A program made the translations under genes and the position numbers. This document shows, piece by piece, positions 10,602 through 22,500 of a stretch of DNA of 64,000 nt. Every line of letters starts with the position of its first letter. Positions within the stretch are counted from its first letter, which is position 1. Source of the DNA: Auriscalpium vulgare (lineage: Eukaryota > Basidiomycota > Agaricomycetes > Russulales > Auriscalpiaceae); the NCBI GenBank assembly GCA_019915015.1, contig JAHBBC010000014.1, positions 620,001 through 684,000 on the forward strand, written 5' to 3'. The notes beneath the pieces were generated by a model. It saw nothing but the letters and a program-made list of their open reading frames with translations, had not been told where the DNA came from and made no database searches.

Positions 10602-11934
10602 TCAGCAGCCCTTCAGCTCCCTGCGCAGCGCCTCCCCCCACGCCATGCAAAAGTAGCACACCCCCATGGGGACACCACACTTGACGAGTACCTCCGGCCA
10701 GTCCCACCGGCGGCCGCCCCAGCGGCCGCCGATCTTCCTGCGCCAGCCCTCGCGCTGGCCGCGCGCCTCGACCTCCCACCAGAGGTTGCTGGTGACCCAG
10801 AGCTGGATGGCGCGCGACACGCTCGTCGTGCTGCCGATGACGGCCCAGCAGACGACGGGGCGCCGCGTGTAGTCAAGCAGCGTGAGTGTGAGGTGCGTCG
10901 CGGGCCAGCAGATGGCCTGCAGCGCGAGCAGGCGGATGAGCGTCGAGAGCGGCGGGTAGTAGACCTTCCAGCGGTGGAGCAGCCCTGTGGCGAGATTGAG
11001 ACATTGATAGCCTGTTAGCGTAGCCTGTTCGACGAGGCATGTGAGGACCGCGCGGATCAGAGGGGCTAGAAATGGCATACCCATAGTGCAGAGACGGCGA
11101 AGTCGAGCCGATGGATGTCGCCACCGATGGGTGGATGCCAAACGTGGTATATGTTGTACAAAAAGCCAAACACGGCGGGGAACACGGATAGAAGGCGAGA
11201 CATCTCGAAGAGGAGGGGCGTGATCACCTGCTCGAGGGTATTTGGGGGGACGAGCGGACCCGACTCGGGCACGATGCGCGCGGTGGGCAGCTGGCGGGGC
11301 TGGAGGCGCAATTGATAAGAGTCCTCGTGAAGTAAGGACGAATTCAACTTACAGGATCGTCTGTTTCCGTCTCGGTCTCGCCTGCGCCGACCTGACCTGG
11401 GGTGGTCGTGATGCTCTTGGGCTCTCTTCCCAGCAAGCGCGTCCGGAAGCCCGGGGCAAGCTTCTTGGTGTACAGCATGCCGTCGTCTTCGAATTCGTAC
11501 TCAGACTCGCTGTCGAGGTGGACGCCGGTCGCGATGCGGACGCGCGGAGGGGAAAACTGGAAAGACGCGGCGTGTTTTGAGGTCACGTGATTGGCGAGGT
11601 GCGGTGAAGAGCGGGACTTTGCGGTGCGGGCGATGGGACGGAGTTCGGGGGATGAGGGGGGCGACGGCGTGCGTGTGCGCGGGCGTGGACGGGGGCCGAC
11701 GACGGGAGGGCTGGAGGGGGTGAAGAGAAAGGGGACGGACAGCGACGCGGCCGACGAGGATCGCGTGCGCGCTCGCGGCTTGGTGGTGCCCCTTCTCGAG
11801 GAGGGTTCGGGTGGGGACTTGCAGTCCGGAGGGCGGGTGGCGGAGTGTCTGCGCAGGTGGGCGAGCGAGGAGGCGGCGGGCTGCGGGGTGAGCTGGGTGA
11901 GCGGCTGTGGGTGAGTGTAGCGGGGGATGGACAT
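10602..11934 (-). CDS. EOS1: EOS1-like ER membrane protein (N-glycosylation)
   Basis: Three exons on the minus strand (11353-11934, 11081-11299, 10602-11024) give 407 residues; all three lengths are multiples of three. The first 190 residues are serine/proline/arginine-rich. The conserved part contains PLLFEMSRLLSVFPAVFGFL, HRLDFAVSALW, TGYQCLNLATGLLHRW, YYPPLSTLIRLLALQAICWP and RPVVCWAVIGSTTSVSRAIQ, with several hydrophobic membrane segments. This matches my memory of the fungal EOS1 family, ER proteins needed for N-glycosylation and oxidative-stress tolerance in yeast. An alternative start 30 codons upstream (12024) exists, but the ATG at 11934 gives a more usual N-terminus. The gene is convergent with Argonaute across 222 bp. 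Confidence 0.82.
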
Positions 11935-12760
11935 GGCGGTCGGGTGCAGGGACGGGGAGGGGAGAGTGCGGAAGAACGAACGACTCACGATCGAATCAAG
12001 TGCAGGGCGGGCGCAGGTGCACAAAAGACGTCAGCGGCAGCTGCATCCGCCGCGCTTTCACTCGCGCGGCCTCCGGCTTGTTCCATCTGCTACACTCTCG
12101 CCTACCGCTCATCACACTCTGCCTGCGACATCGCACAGCGGCGATTCTGACGCGTGGGCTCGTCACCTCTCGTCACTGAACAATTGTCCTACCGACCGCC
12201 CGACCGTTGCTGCTCCACGTTATCGGCCTCGAGGGCTTGCACGCCACGCGGTCTAGATAACCAACAACGGCTTCTCGTCTCTTTACGTTTTTGTGCACTG
12301 GCTTTGCCCCTCCGAGTCGCCTTGTGACACAGATTCACAGGTGGGGGATCTCAGACAAACAACGCTCTGGCTCTACTGGGATTCGGGAAAGCTTTCGCCC
12401 GTCTCTGCTAGATAGCCTTTTGCCTCGCGGCGATAAGAGACTCGACGGCTTCGCGGGCGGCCTTCGTAACAGTGTCCGTCGCGTTGAGTTTCTATCCACC
12501 AATTGAACTTGTACAGTATCCTGCTATGAAATCATGGGCTCGGCTGCGATCTCATCTAATCTTCAGTACCCCCTCGTGTGACGTGGCACTCTCCTCCTGC
12601 AACCACTTGAGTCTTGCAAACAGACCCCCGCTCGTACCGGCTCCATCACTCATCATCGACAATTGTACGCACTCCCTGTTGTTGCTGTTATGGCTACAGA
12701 TTTCGTGAGTTTACCGCGCATATACTGGTGTTCTCGTAACTGATCGAAACCACATAGGCA
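11935..12760. other. Divergent intergenic region
   Basis: This is the upstream region of both the EOS1-like gene and the kinase-like gene. I see no convincing coding exon, RNA gene or repeat. The part near 12700 contains a possible 5'-UTR intron (GTGAGT near 12705 to a TAG near 12755) of the kinase-like gene. Confidence 0.4.
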
Positions 12761-13717
12761 TTGAATGCGTTGACATCCGTCACTCTCTCCAATCTAATAG
12801 CTTCAAATGACAGCCTCCTTCCTCCGCAAGCACTAACTCTTCTCCGTCGGAGCGCTCTCCCTGCGCCTCCCATCAAGCAAGCGTCTGTCTTAAACAGAGA
12901 AAGCGGCTTTCCTTTTCCCAAACCCCCTTCATTCCTGCCACCCCCGGGCAACTTAGCCATGGAAATCACTCTGCTACCTGATCCATTCGTTGGTCGCTGT
13001 GGTTCTGTGTTCCGCACTCAGGTGACACACCTCGCAGACGCGGACGGCAACCCCATCGCCCTCGACACCGTTGTTGTGCCAGAGCTCGTGCTTAAGGTGG
13101 CCAGACGAGCTCGCAGGCCCTTCCTTGCGCACGAGGCCTGGTTTTACGAGGAGATGGAGAGTTTACAAGGCGTGGCAGTGCCCCGTTGTTATGGCTATTT
13201 CCATGGGGAACTGCAGCCGGGATTGTCTGTCAATATGAAAGGCTGGCTGGAAGGTTGGCCTCACCAATTGAACTGGTTCGACGAGCCTGGAAACACCAGG
13301 GTCTGTGTCCTGCTGCTCGAGAGGGTCGGGGGCCTTACGGAGCCGGGTCAGAAGCCGTTCCCGCACCGGTAAGCATTTTTGTAATGCATGCATGCATGGG
13401 CTTTGATATTTACTTGATCGTCTGCGCCCAGGGAAGACTTGGTCGATGCCATGGAGGACCTGACCTGCCTGGGTATTGTGCACGGGGATATTCGCTGGGA
13501 AAATATCCTCCATGCCACGCCGGACTCTTCAGTTGCCAGTGCCTCCACCGGAGCTGGAATCATGTGTCCGCGCCACCAGGTCATTCACCACTACAGGTTC
13601 ATTGATTTTGAAGACGCGTATAGGACCAATATGTTGAAGCAGCGCCTTCAGGAAGACGCCGAGGACCATCTCGATCACCTGCTTGATATGATGGAGGATG
13701 GGTTCGTAAGAGATTGA
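12761..13717 (+). CDS. Protein-kinase-like fold protein
   Basis: Two exons (12761-13368 and 13432-13717) join in frame to 297 residues. The C-terminal half carries a catalytic-loop-like motif HGDIRWENIL (H-x-D-x4-N) and, 45 residues later, FIDFEDAY in the place of the DFG motif. The N-terminal part has LVLKVARRARRPFLAHEAWFYEEM, resembling the VxxK lysine strand and the helix-C glutamate. This is typical of the small, divergent kinase-like proteins expanded in Agaricomycetes. The DFG glycine is replaced by glutamate and no glycine-rich loop is clear, so catalysis is uncertain. Translation may start at 12960 (MEITLLPDPF), since the first 66 residues are low complexity. Confidence 0.68.
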
Positions 13718-14123
13718 AATTCCGCTGGGCACTTAATGTACTAGTAGAAGTCATTTATAAATACGGTGCTTGCGCAGATACATCGCGTATAGAGGTACAA
13801 TTGTCCTCCCGTTACTAGTTTTCCGTAAATATATCACCTGCGATCACCTGCGTGAGACCTGCATGAGCCCCCGGGCTGCGCCCTATTGTTGCATGTATGG
13901 TCTGTCGCGGTGTTTTGCATATGCTTTGCTGTGGCCACACTTTCTATGATATTCATCTAGAGGATCTCCTTGTGCATATATTGGTATGCTTTGATGTGTC
14001 TGGGGCAGTCAAATCGCATTGGCTCCAGTCGCCTCGTTCGTGCGCGTATATCAATCAAATGGAGCAATGCAGAGACAACTCCGATACATACAACATTATA
14101 TCCTAGTATCACTACATGATACC
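13718..14123. other. Convergent intergenic region
   Basis: AT-richer spacer between the 3' ends of the kinase-like gene and the GH3 gene. No feature recognised. Confidence 0.4.
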
Positions 14124-16597
14124 TTAGCTTGGCTGCGGCCACGACGTGATGACAGCGCTCTGGCCCGTCAGCTCGAATGTGTGCTTCAGCAACCCCGCCG
14201 TGTCCACAGATAGATCATACGTGCCCGGGAACAGGGCATAGTCACCGTCCTCGTTGACCCGCGCCACCGAGCCCAGCGTGACGTTCAGCGCCAGCGTCGT
14301 GGCCTTGCCAGCCGCGACGCCATGCGCGCGCGCATACGACACGAGCTCCTTCAGCGGCGCCGGCGCCGGGCCCGCCGTCGAGTTCTTGAAGAGCAGCGCG
14401 ACGTAGTCCGACGCCACGTCGCCGGTGTTCTCCACGCTGAGATGGAACGTGTCCAATGGCGCGAGGTCCGTGAACTCGACGTCCTGCGCGGCACTTAGCA
14501 GGTCCTGAATGCTGTACGAGGCTTTGGGGGTCGCGGCCCAAGAGAGGCTGAAGTTCGTGTAGTGCAGCCCAAAGCCGAATGGGAAGACGGGCGTGCCGGT
14601 GTACCACTTATATGTTCGTCCGGGCGAGCCGGTGGACGGGTTAGGCCGGAGGGTCATGTCGGTCATGGGGATCTGGTTCACGTAGTCGGCAGGGTACTGC
14701 GTGATGGGGAGGCGGCCGGCAGGTGCGACTTTGCCGGTGAGGATATCGACAACTGCGGTGCCGAAGCTCTGGGAGAGATAGCCGGCCCACAGGAGGGCGT
14801 TCACCTGAGGAGTCTGGATGTCAGCGATCAATGCCTGAGGGGAAGTAGAAACAGCACGCACACCCTGATTACTTTTGAGCGAGGAACTATCCACCTGTCC
14901 GCCGCTTACTTGGAGGACCACGAGAGGCTTATGTTGCGCCGCAAGTTGCGTGATGAGGTCAAGCTGGTTTCCCGGCCAGGTGATGTTCATGCGATCAAGG
15001 CCCTCTGCCTCGATGGTCTGGTCGATGCCTCCGGCATACACGATCGCGTCTGCATGCGCCGCAGCTGTAACTGCCGCAGCGAAACCACTCGTGTCATTAC
15101 TGTTGATGCCCGTGCCATTGACGAAGTTGACGCTGAAACCAGCGCTCTGCAACGCAGCCAAAGGGCTGATATAAAAGGGCGCGACTCCGGCATAGTTCCC
15201 GCGCGCCGTCTCGGCGGTAGCGTTTGCCCAGGGCCCTATCAAGGCGATGGTCTTCACACTCTTAGAGAGTGGCAGCGTCCCGTCGTTCTTCAGGAGCACG
15301 ATGCTCTCCACGGCCGCCGTGTACGCAATCTTCTGCGCGCTCGGCGTGTTGACATCGGACCAGCCGAGCTGGCGATAGGGTTGATTTTCCGGAGGATCGA
15401 ACCAGCCAAGCCTGCACCACGAGCGTCAGTCATATGGCAGATGTATCAGGTCATGACGGAACCGTACCTGACGAGGGAGCCATACAGACGAGCGAGCGCT
15501 TGTCGGACGAGATCTTCCGAGACGAGGCCCAGGGCCACCGACGCATAGAGCGTGCCCGCATACGTCGTGCCGCAATCCAGGTCCGTACCAGCCTCTATTG
15601 AAACCGCCGACGCGTTGACCAGCGTCGAGGTGTAGTTGTGCGGATCGAAAACGTTGTCGACCGCATCACAGTCCGATGTGATCCACTGGTCGTCGCCCAG
15701 TTGAAAGAAGTCGCGGATGATATCCTGGAGGAGATAGCGGCTCGCGCATGACGGGACACCGTTCACCGCGTTGTAGCTGCACATCACGGACCCAACCTTC
15801 GCGTCGCGCACGCAGCTCTTGAACGAGGGCGTGTAGTACTCCGCGAGGTCTTGTGTCGAGATGATCGCGTTGAACGCCATCCGGTTGTTTCCATTCCAGT
15901 TCTCCAGGTCGTAACCCGCGAAGTGCTTGCAGTCCGCGATGACCTTGAAGTACGGGTCGGGCCCGACACCGCCTTGCAGACTGGTGACGTACTGATACAC
16001 ATACTGAGAGATGTGATAAGGATCTTCTCCCGGCGTCTCCTGGCCGCGGCCCCAGCGTGGGTCCTTGAACGGGTTGATGTTCGGCGTGAAAAAGGAGAGA
16101 CCAGCGCGATCGGCGTTGTTGAACGCACGGGCCTCCGTGCTGATGACCGTGGCAACGGAGTGTACGAGGGGGTCATCAAAGGTTGCACCCAATGCGATAG
16201 GTTCTGGAAAAGATGTGGCAGAACTGAAGTCCTCTCCTGGCGGCGCGAAGTTTGTACCTGGGCTGATCGCCACGCCGTGCTAGTAGAAACTGATGTCAGC
16301 TCTCTTCCACAGGCGCTCGATCGAACCCACCAGAGCTTCGCTCCACCACCGATAGGGCGGTACACCCTGTAGCTCTATGCCAGGTGAACTGGTATACAGG
16401 TTGACTACGACATCGCTCAGGGCAAACAAGTCGACCAGGGAATTGGCTCTGTCAATGAAGTGGGCGGACGTGTTGCACAACATAACATGGTGGGTGGAAA
16501 TGGGTGGCTCGCACAAAGAAGGGAACTGGGACTGGGCGTATGCACCCTCGAACACGAGGGCTGACAGGAGGGCAAAGACCCTGGGCAAGACAGTCAT
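14124..16597 (-). CDS. Secreted GH3 beta-xylosidase
   Basis: Four exons on the minus strand (16331-16597, 15468-16279, 14862-15411, 14804-14124) give 769 residues. The protein starts with a signal peptide (MTVLPRVFALLSALVFEGAYA). The GH3 N-terminal domain follows, with YRWWSEALHGVAISPGTNF across the first splice, NPFKDPRWGRGQETPGEDP, KHFAGYDLENW and the nucleophile region WITSDCDAVDNVF near residue 290. The C-terminal GH3 domain (ESIVLLKNDGTLPL, IALIGPWANAT) and a fibronectin-III-like domain (FPFGFGLHYTNF, LSVENTGDVASDYVALLF) complete it. The SDCDAV context is that of fungal xylan 1,4-beta-xylosidases, which release xylose from xylo-oligosaccharides outside the cell. The 57-bp intron at 14805-14861 is a multiple of three and free of stops, so it is easily overlooked. 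Several N-x-S/T sites are present. Confidence 0.9.
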
Positions 16598-17474
16598 AGT
16601 GAACGGCTTGCCGCTGGCATTGCACCTCCCTGCTATTTATCCTCCAAATGCTCGCGAATTTCTTGATACGCCATGGAGATGACGGACCGCTTCTAAGCAT
16701 CTACGCGGTCCGGCAACGGCATGGGAGCTTGTTGGGGGTCGAAAATCAGGACTGGAAGCCGACAACGGCACTGAGGTAGCTACCACTCCCAGCCCGAGCG
16801 GGTACCTGCAAAATTTTGCAAGCCCGAAGGCACGGAAATAGCGCACAAACAGCGAAGACGCACGGTTCGAAGATGGAAGCTGGGACCCTGCGCGACCTTA
16901 TGACTACCCACGAGACGCTGCCAGCTAGCCGTGCTCTTCCTCAGCGCTCCACGTCGCGGTCTCTTCTTAGAATCCAATGCGAGTGATTTGTGCCCCATTA
17001 CTCCGGTCATAGGTCCTCACCGGTCAGCATGGGCCGGTTCTAAGAACCGTCGCGGTGCGCGAGGTCGAGCAAGAAGTGCGCACAGCGGCGATGAGATGTT
17101 GGCGGCCTCGACGAGTGCTGTTAGGTGCTGTTGCTTGAAGCGAGCGATGGGACGGAGGACAGAGTTAGAGGTACTCGTGTGGCAAGCGATACGAAACGGT
17201 GAAAGACCACACACAGATGCCACTGCGGGTGGCGTGGGGTAAACCGTACGGTTACGGTTGAGGGCCGCCGCGAGCACGTGGCTTGCTTCGCGACGGATTT
17301 CAACCGGCGGCGGTCCGGCGCGCTCCCTCCGGAGAGTTTGCGCTGGACGGCCCGCCACTTGATGATTCTCGAGCATCACCGTGACCTGGCCCAGCTTCTC
17401 AGATGACGCACAAGGCTCGCCGTGCATTTCATCCTGCTCGTAACGCGGAGTCTGTATAAGCCCAATTTTCCCTG
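16598..17474. promoter_or_regulatory. Divergent promoter region of two secreted-protein genes
   Basis: The GH3 xylosidase and the BNR_4-type gene are transcribed away from each other from this 877-bp region. A TATA-like GATAAATAG lies near 16630 on the minus strand, about 35 bp before the xylosidase ATG. A TATAAG lies near 17453 on the plus strand. The arrangement suggests co-regulation, perhaps by plant-polymer signals, but I cannot assign specific factor sites. Confidence 0.4.
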
Positions 17475-19384
17475 ATGAGGCTGGCAGTGTGCACCGCCAA
17501 ATTCCTGCTGGTATGCTTTTGCATGCTCCGCGGGCTTGCCCCAGTGCTCGCCTTTCGCGTGCGCCAGACAACGACCCTGGTCGCAGATCCGCAGACTGTC
17601 AACAGGCTCAACGGCGAGTCGTTCCAGCAGGACGCGTTGGTCACCTTTGATGGCACGCACAATATTCGCTTGCTCTGCCCTTCCTATCCTGACGCTACTC
17701 TCAGGATATCAATATGCGGCAGCCTGGGTCGCCGATTCCACCAACAGCTCCGTCCGCCACGCGACGCTATCCAGACGTTCCCTTTCAGAGTCTTCCTCTG
17801 GCTGGCAAACGTTCACATTCACGGATTACAACCAGACAGAAGATGACGGACACGACATGCGCGTGATCTCTTTCCTTCTCATTGGGACTGCTAACATCGG
17901 AGATAGAATCTCTCTCGGAATTGCACCTGTTGACGGCACAATCCATCTCAGCTTCGACCATCATGACAACGCGCTCAAGTATAGAGTTTCGACCTCCGGT
18001 GCTGCTCTTTCTCCGAGCAAGACTACGTGGTCCCCACAGCTCTTCGGTGAAATTCTCGTATGTCGCCAGCGAACGGTTCAAACTGTGCACAATGCATGAC
18101 CGCCTGCATAGGACTATCTCCCCGGTCAAGAGTCGCTCAACAAAACGATGTACTTCGACTCGGTCACATACCCGCGCTTCTTGTCCTCCGAGGCAGCCAG
18201 TCCGGTCTTTCTGTTTGAACTCCGGGTTGGCAGATCGGGCTTGGGCGACGACTGGCTGTACGAGTATGTCGCCGGAAAGGGGTGGTTGTCGATAGGAAGG
18301 TATCTCGAGGTAAGCACGGCGGCTTGAATGCTATGCGTCCGATCTGAGCCTTCGACAGGGAGTGAACAGTATGCATTTACCTATTATTCGGATGCTTCAG
18401 ACTCTGAACTTTGAGCAGACAACGCATACATCAATGGCCTCGACTTTAACCCTCACGGAAACTTGGTAACAACATGGTACTGTCGATGCGCGCACAGATT
18501 GTCGCTTGATGTGCTAACAACGTGAAAGGACTTACCGCGACTATGTCAATGACACGGGCCAGGATGTTGCTGTCCAAGCCGGCCCAAACGGTCCAGAAAA
18601 TGTCAGTATTACCCCCGGGTCGCGATTTGTTTTCCTCCCCAATTTTTTTCTGCTCGAGCCAGAACCACGACATGGATTTTGCATCAAGCCCTGACCTCGG
18701 CCGCACCTGGCTAAACACATGGGGTCAACATATTGCCAACGTGACTGCAGGAAGCCCAGTTCTGCCCTCGTCGGCAGGGATCACCGTGTTCAGCATCCCG
18801 AAATACGGGTACGTTTCGCCGGTTGTCGATTCTGCCTACCGAGTGATGCATAGAGAGGCCGTAGTGGGATCCTGAACCAAGAATCGCAAACGGTGGACAG
18901 CGCTGGACGCATTCATGTGTTGAACAGGGAAAACACGACGGGCGTCGAGCAGTGGTCAGCAGGGAGGTCAGAAACGCCGCCACCTTCTATTCTGACATCG
19001 CACGATAGGTATCATTATTGGCGCAGCACTACCGGCGACTGGACACGGACAGCCCTCCCGCTAGACCTGTCCAGCGTGAATAACATCACCAATACCCCAA
19101 CTGTCATCGGCAAGCGCGGAAAGTTTGTGTCGACACCGTCCACCGATGCCCTCCTCGCGCTGCTACCGTCTAACGAACTAAATTCGACTGCGCTGAGTAT
19201 CCTCGCGAGCAGCCCCACAGGACACTTCCGAGACTGGCGTGTCCTGTGGGAGGCGGAGTCCGGATGTAGTGCGGAGGTGCTGTTTGACAGGTACCGGCTG
19301 ACTCGGGGTGACGGCGTGCTCAGCTTGTTCGTCGTGAATGGGACAGAGGTACAAGTCGTGGACTTCGAATTAGGGGATGTCTGA
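17475..19384 (+). CDS. Secreted BNR_4-type (neuraminidase-fold repeat) protein
   Basis: Ten exons give a consistent 477-residue reading: 17475-17652, 17705-17858, 17907-18057, 18112-18309, 18359-18368, 18419-18476, 18529-18601, 18663-18808, 18865-18954 and 19009-19384. The N-terminus is a signal peptide (MRLAVCTAKFLLVCFCMLRG). Conserved stretches are DGYQYAAAW, ISLGIAPVDGTIHLSFDHH, YRVSTSGAAL, VTYPRF, INGLDFNPHGNL, TWTYRDYV and NHDMDFASSPDLGRTW, as I recall from BNR repeat-containing (BNR_4) proteins of fungi and bacteria, a beta-propeller family often linked to polysaccharide breakdown. Its substrate is unknown. Two introns appear to use GC donors (17653 and 17859), and exon 5 is only 10 bases long. 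Its neighbour is a divergently transcribed xylosidase, which fits an extracellular carbohydrate role. Confidence 0.75.
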
Positions 19385-19541
19385 AGCTTGAAGAGCGGAT
19401 GTGATATTATGATAAGCTATATTTGAGCTACATTGAAGATTTCTCAAACTGCGATGACGGTATGACGGCATTCTGGATGCTACGCAAATTATACAAAGTC
19501 CAACGCAAGTGGTCCAAAGTTTCTAACATACTTTTATCGCA

Positions 19542-22500
19542 CTAACCAAGAACGCTAACGAGCAACGCCATACGGATCTGCGGACTGCGATTAGCATTCT
19601 ACAGGACACACACATGCGAGCTACTTACATAGAGGCCATAGCGCATTTGCCGGAAGTACACAGCGCGACGGGAGTCGAAGTCGACCTCGGGGTCAATTTC
19701 TGTACCGGCGAAATGAGATGACGGCCATTAAATCTGAAGGTAAAGCTCACCGGTCAACCGCGGAAGAGGGTGCATCACTATCATTTCCTCCTTCGCTCTC
19801 GCCAGGACAGCGTGGTCCACCCGGTACACGTCCTTCACACGCTCCCACTCTTTCTCATCCTTGAAGCGCTCCTTCTGCACTCGTGTGACGTACAACACGT
19901 CGGTCTCCCCGAGGACTTCCTCTAGGCTCTCGCACTGATGCACGTGCACACCGGCCTTGCGAGCAGCAGCGACTACGCTCGCGGGCATAGCCAAGGACGG
20001 GGGCGACACGAAGTTGAGGCGGACTGAGTACAAGCACAGGAGCGTGACGAGCGAATGAACAGTGCGACCATTCTTGAGGTCACCAAGAAGCGTGATGGTC
20101 CGCCCGTTGACCGTACCCAGCTCCGACCGAATGGTGTAGACATCGAGCAGTGCTTGAGTGGGGTGCTCCCCTATGCCGTCACCGGCGTTGATAACAGGCA
20201 CAGGGGAATACTTCGCTGCGAGCTGCGAGCTGCCGACGTCGGGATGGCGAATGACGATAGCATCGCCATAGCATGCGAGCGTCCGAATGGTGTCGGGCAT
20301 GGACTCGCCTTTTTGTACGCTGCTCGTGTCTGGGGTCACCTGTACGACCTCGCCTCCGCATCGCTTCATAGCTGCTTCGAACGACGAACTGGTGCGCGTG
20401 GACGGCTCGTAAAACAACGTGCAGAGAACCTTGCCCCGAAGGATCTCCACTGCACCATTGCGCTCGACTTGCAGGCGCATCTCGTGGGCAAGAGAGAACA
20501 AGTCGTAGATATCCTTGTGAGTGAATTGCTTCACAGAGAGAATGTGACGTCGATGGAAAGCCGGGTGCGGTAGTAGATGTGAGAACATGTGATGGGCGGT
20601 GGGAGGGCCAGATAGGGCGCCTCCAGGTGCGGAAGGAGCTGGTTCCACCGCCTTGGTGACAGAGGTCGCGATGGAGCTGGCACCAGCAGCGGTAGGTTGA
20701 GGGGGTTTGTCCACTGCATGACTAATACTCGACGAGGATATGTCCTTGCCCGTGGCCGCACCAATTAACGCGCCGTCAAGGAACACAGTCTGTCCATGAA
20801 GAACGACACGGTGTACAGAGCCTTTGAGAGGCTTGTCAGCGACGGGCGACCAATGGCTCCCGCGCCTGGAGAACTTCTGCGTGCGATTGATCACTACTTC
20901 CACTTGGGTATGGCTTTGATCTGGAAGGCCGAAGATGCGGATTGGATTGTCGTGCAGACGCTCGTGGACATCCCTCAACGTCAGTCGACCATCCGCGACA
21001 GCAGTCAATAACAGAGGAAGGGCTTCCTCAACGCCTGACCACGAGGAACCCTGCTTCCCCTGTTGTATGCTAGCGTAGAAAGGCGGTGCACCGACAGTGA
21101 AGGCGTCCACGACGTCAAGGTTTTGCCAAATGATAGTTTGGTCGTCCTTCGTCGGCAGAGACTTGACGGCATCGCCGAATAGTTCCTTGGTGTAGAACAG
21201 AGAGTAGATACTGACGTCGCAAGTGACCTTCATATTCTTCGACTTGCTCAGCTTGATGAGCATCAGATCTTCCTCGTTCTGCACGTCTGATACATGCAGG
21301 CTGCGGTTGTGAAGAGAGGCCATCAGGAGAACCGAAGCCAAGTCAGCGCCTTTCGCGTCCGTCACGATCGGTTTGTCCGCAGGCCATGACGCAAAATGAG
21401 CGGCGACGACAGAAACCTGAGTGGCAACGTTGTCGACAAGGAATGGGATAAACAAGGACTTTACGTCGGCCTGCAATTCCTCGTCTAGAGCATGGACGTT
21501 TGTCGCGGAGGCGGCGATGCTCAGAGCATAATTGCTGTACGCTGCACCTGTGATGTTCTCCCGCGCCTGTTCGAGGCTCGCACGGTCGACGACTCGGTTT
21601 CCGTACCCGACAGGTATGACAAGCGAAGTCGTGAAGCCAGCGCTGATGGCGGCCTTGGTCGCCTGAGAGAAATCCTCGCTTCCGGAAGCAGCCAGCCCCG
21701 GTACGAATGCCCCTACATTGACCAGGCCCGGGAAAGTGTGGATTATGTGCGAAGACTTGGAATCGACTGTCGTGACATCCAATGGAAGCTTTCGGACAAG
21801 AGCCTCAGCCAAAAGCTTGGCGACCTTCACATTCGTGATCAATGGAACAGCGAAGTCGACAGCCATGCGACGGGTGCGGTAGCCTTTACTAGCGTAGCTG
21901 GCTGGCCGGCGATAGTGGTTTTTGGAGGGCAAGTTGATGTACATGTCGATCAGGTTGTTTGCCAGGTGCTGAGTCAGAGAATACTCGGACTTCTGCTTGT
22001 CGGGACCGTCCTCAGGGAGCGTTTCCAAGTACTACTGAAGCATTAGAGCCACAGGCTACGCTAGATGGAGGGGTACTTACTTTGTTCGGGACGTTGTGTT
22101 CGCTGAGGAAATCAGCAGTCCCCGCCGTTGCAAAGATATTGTATCCAGCCGACTGCAACTTCTGAACTGAAGGAAGCAGTTCGAGCTTCTCCTTGAAACC
22201 GCCGATCGAGAACAAGATATTCTTCTTGGGAGGCTCGATACCGGTGGAGATCAGCGCCTTCAAGTACGCTTCGTACTTGTCCTTGCCGAAACACGCCACT
22301 TCGCCCGTCGAAGCCATCTCGACACCGAGAACGGGGTCCGCGCCGGAAAGACGGCTGAAGCTGAACTGCGGAACCTTGACGCCAACGTAGTCGGCAGGCA
22401 TACCAGCGTCGGGGTATGGCTCCACCGGAAGGCCCAGCATCACCTTCGTAGCCATCTCGATCGCATCGATGCCCGTGACCTTCGACACGAACGGGAAAGA

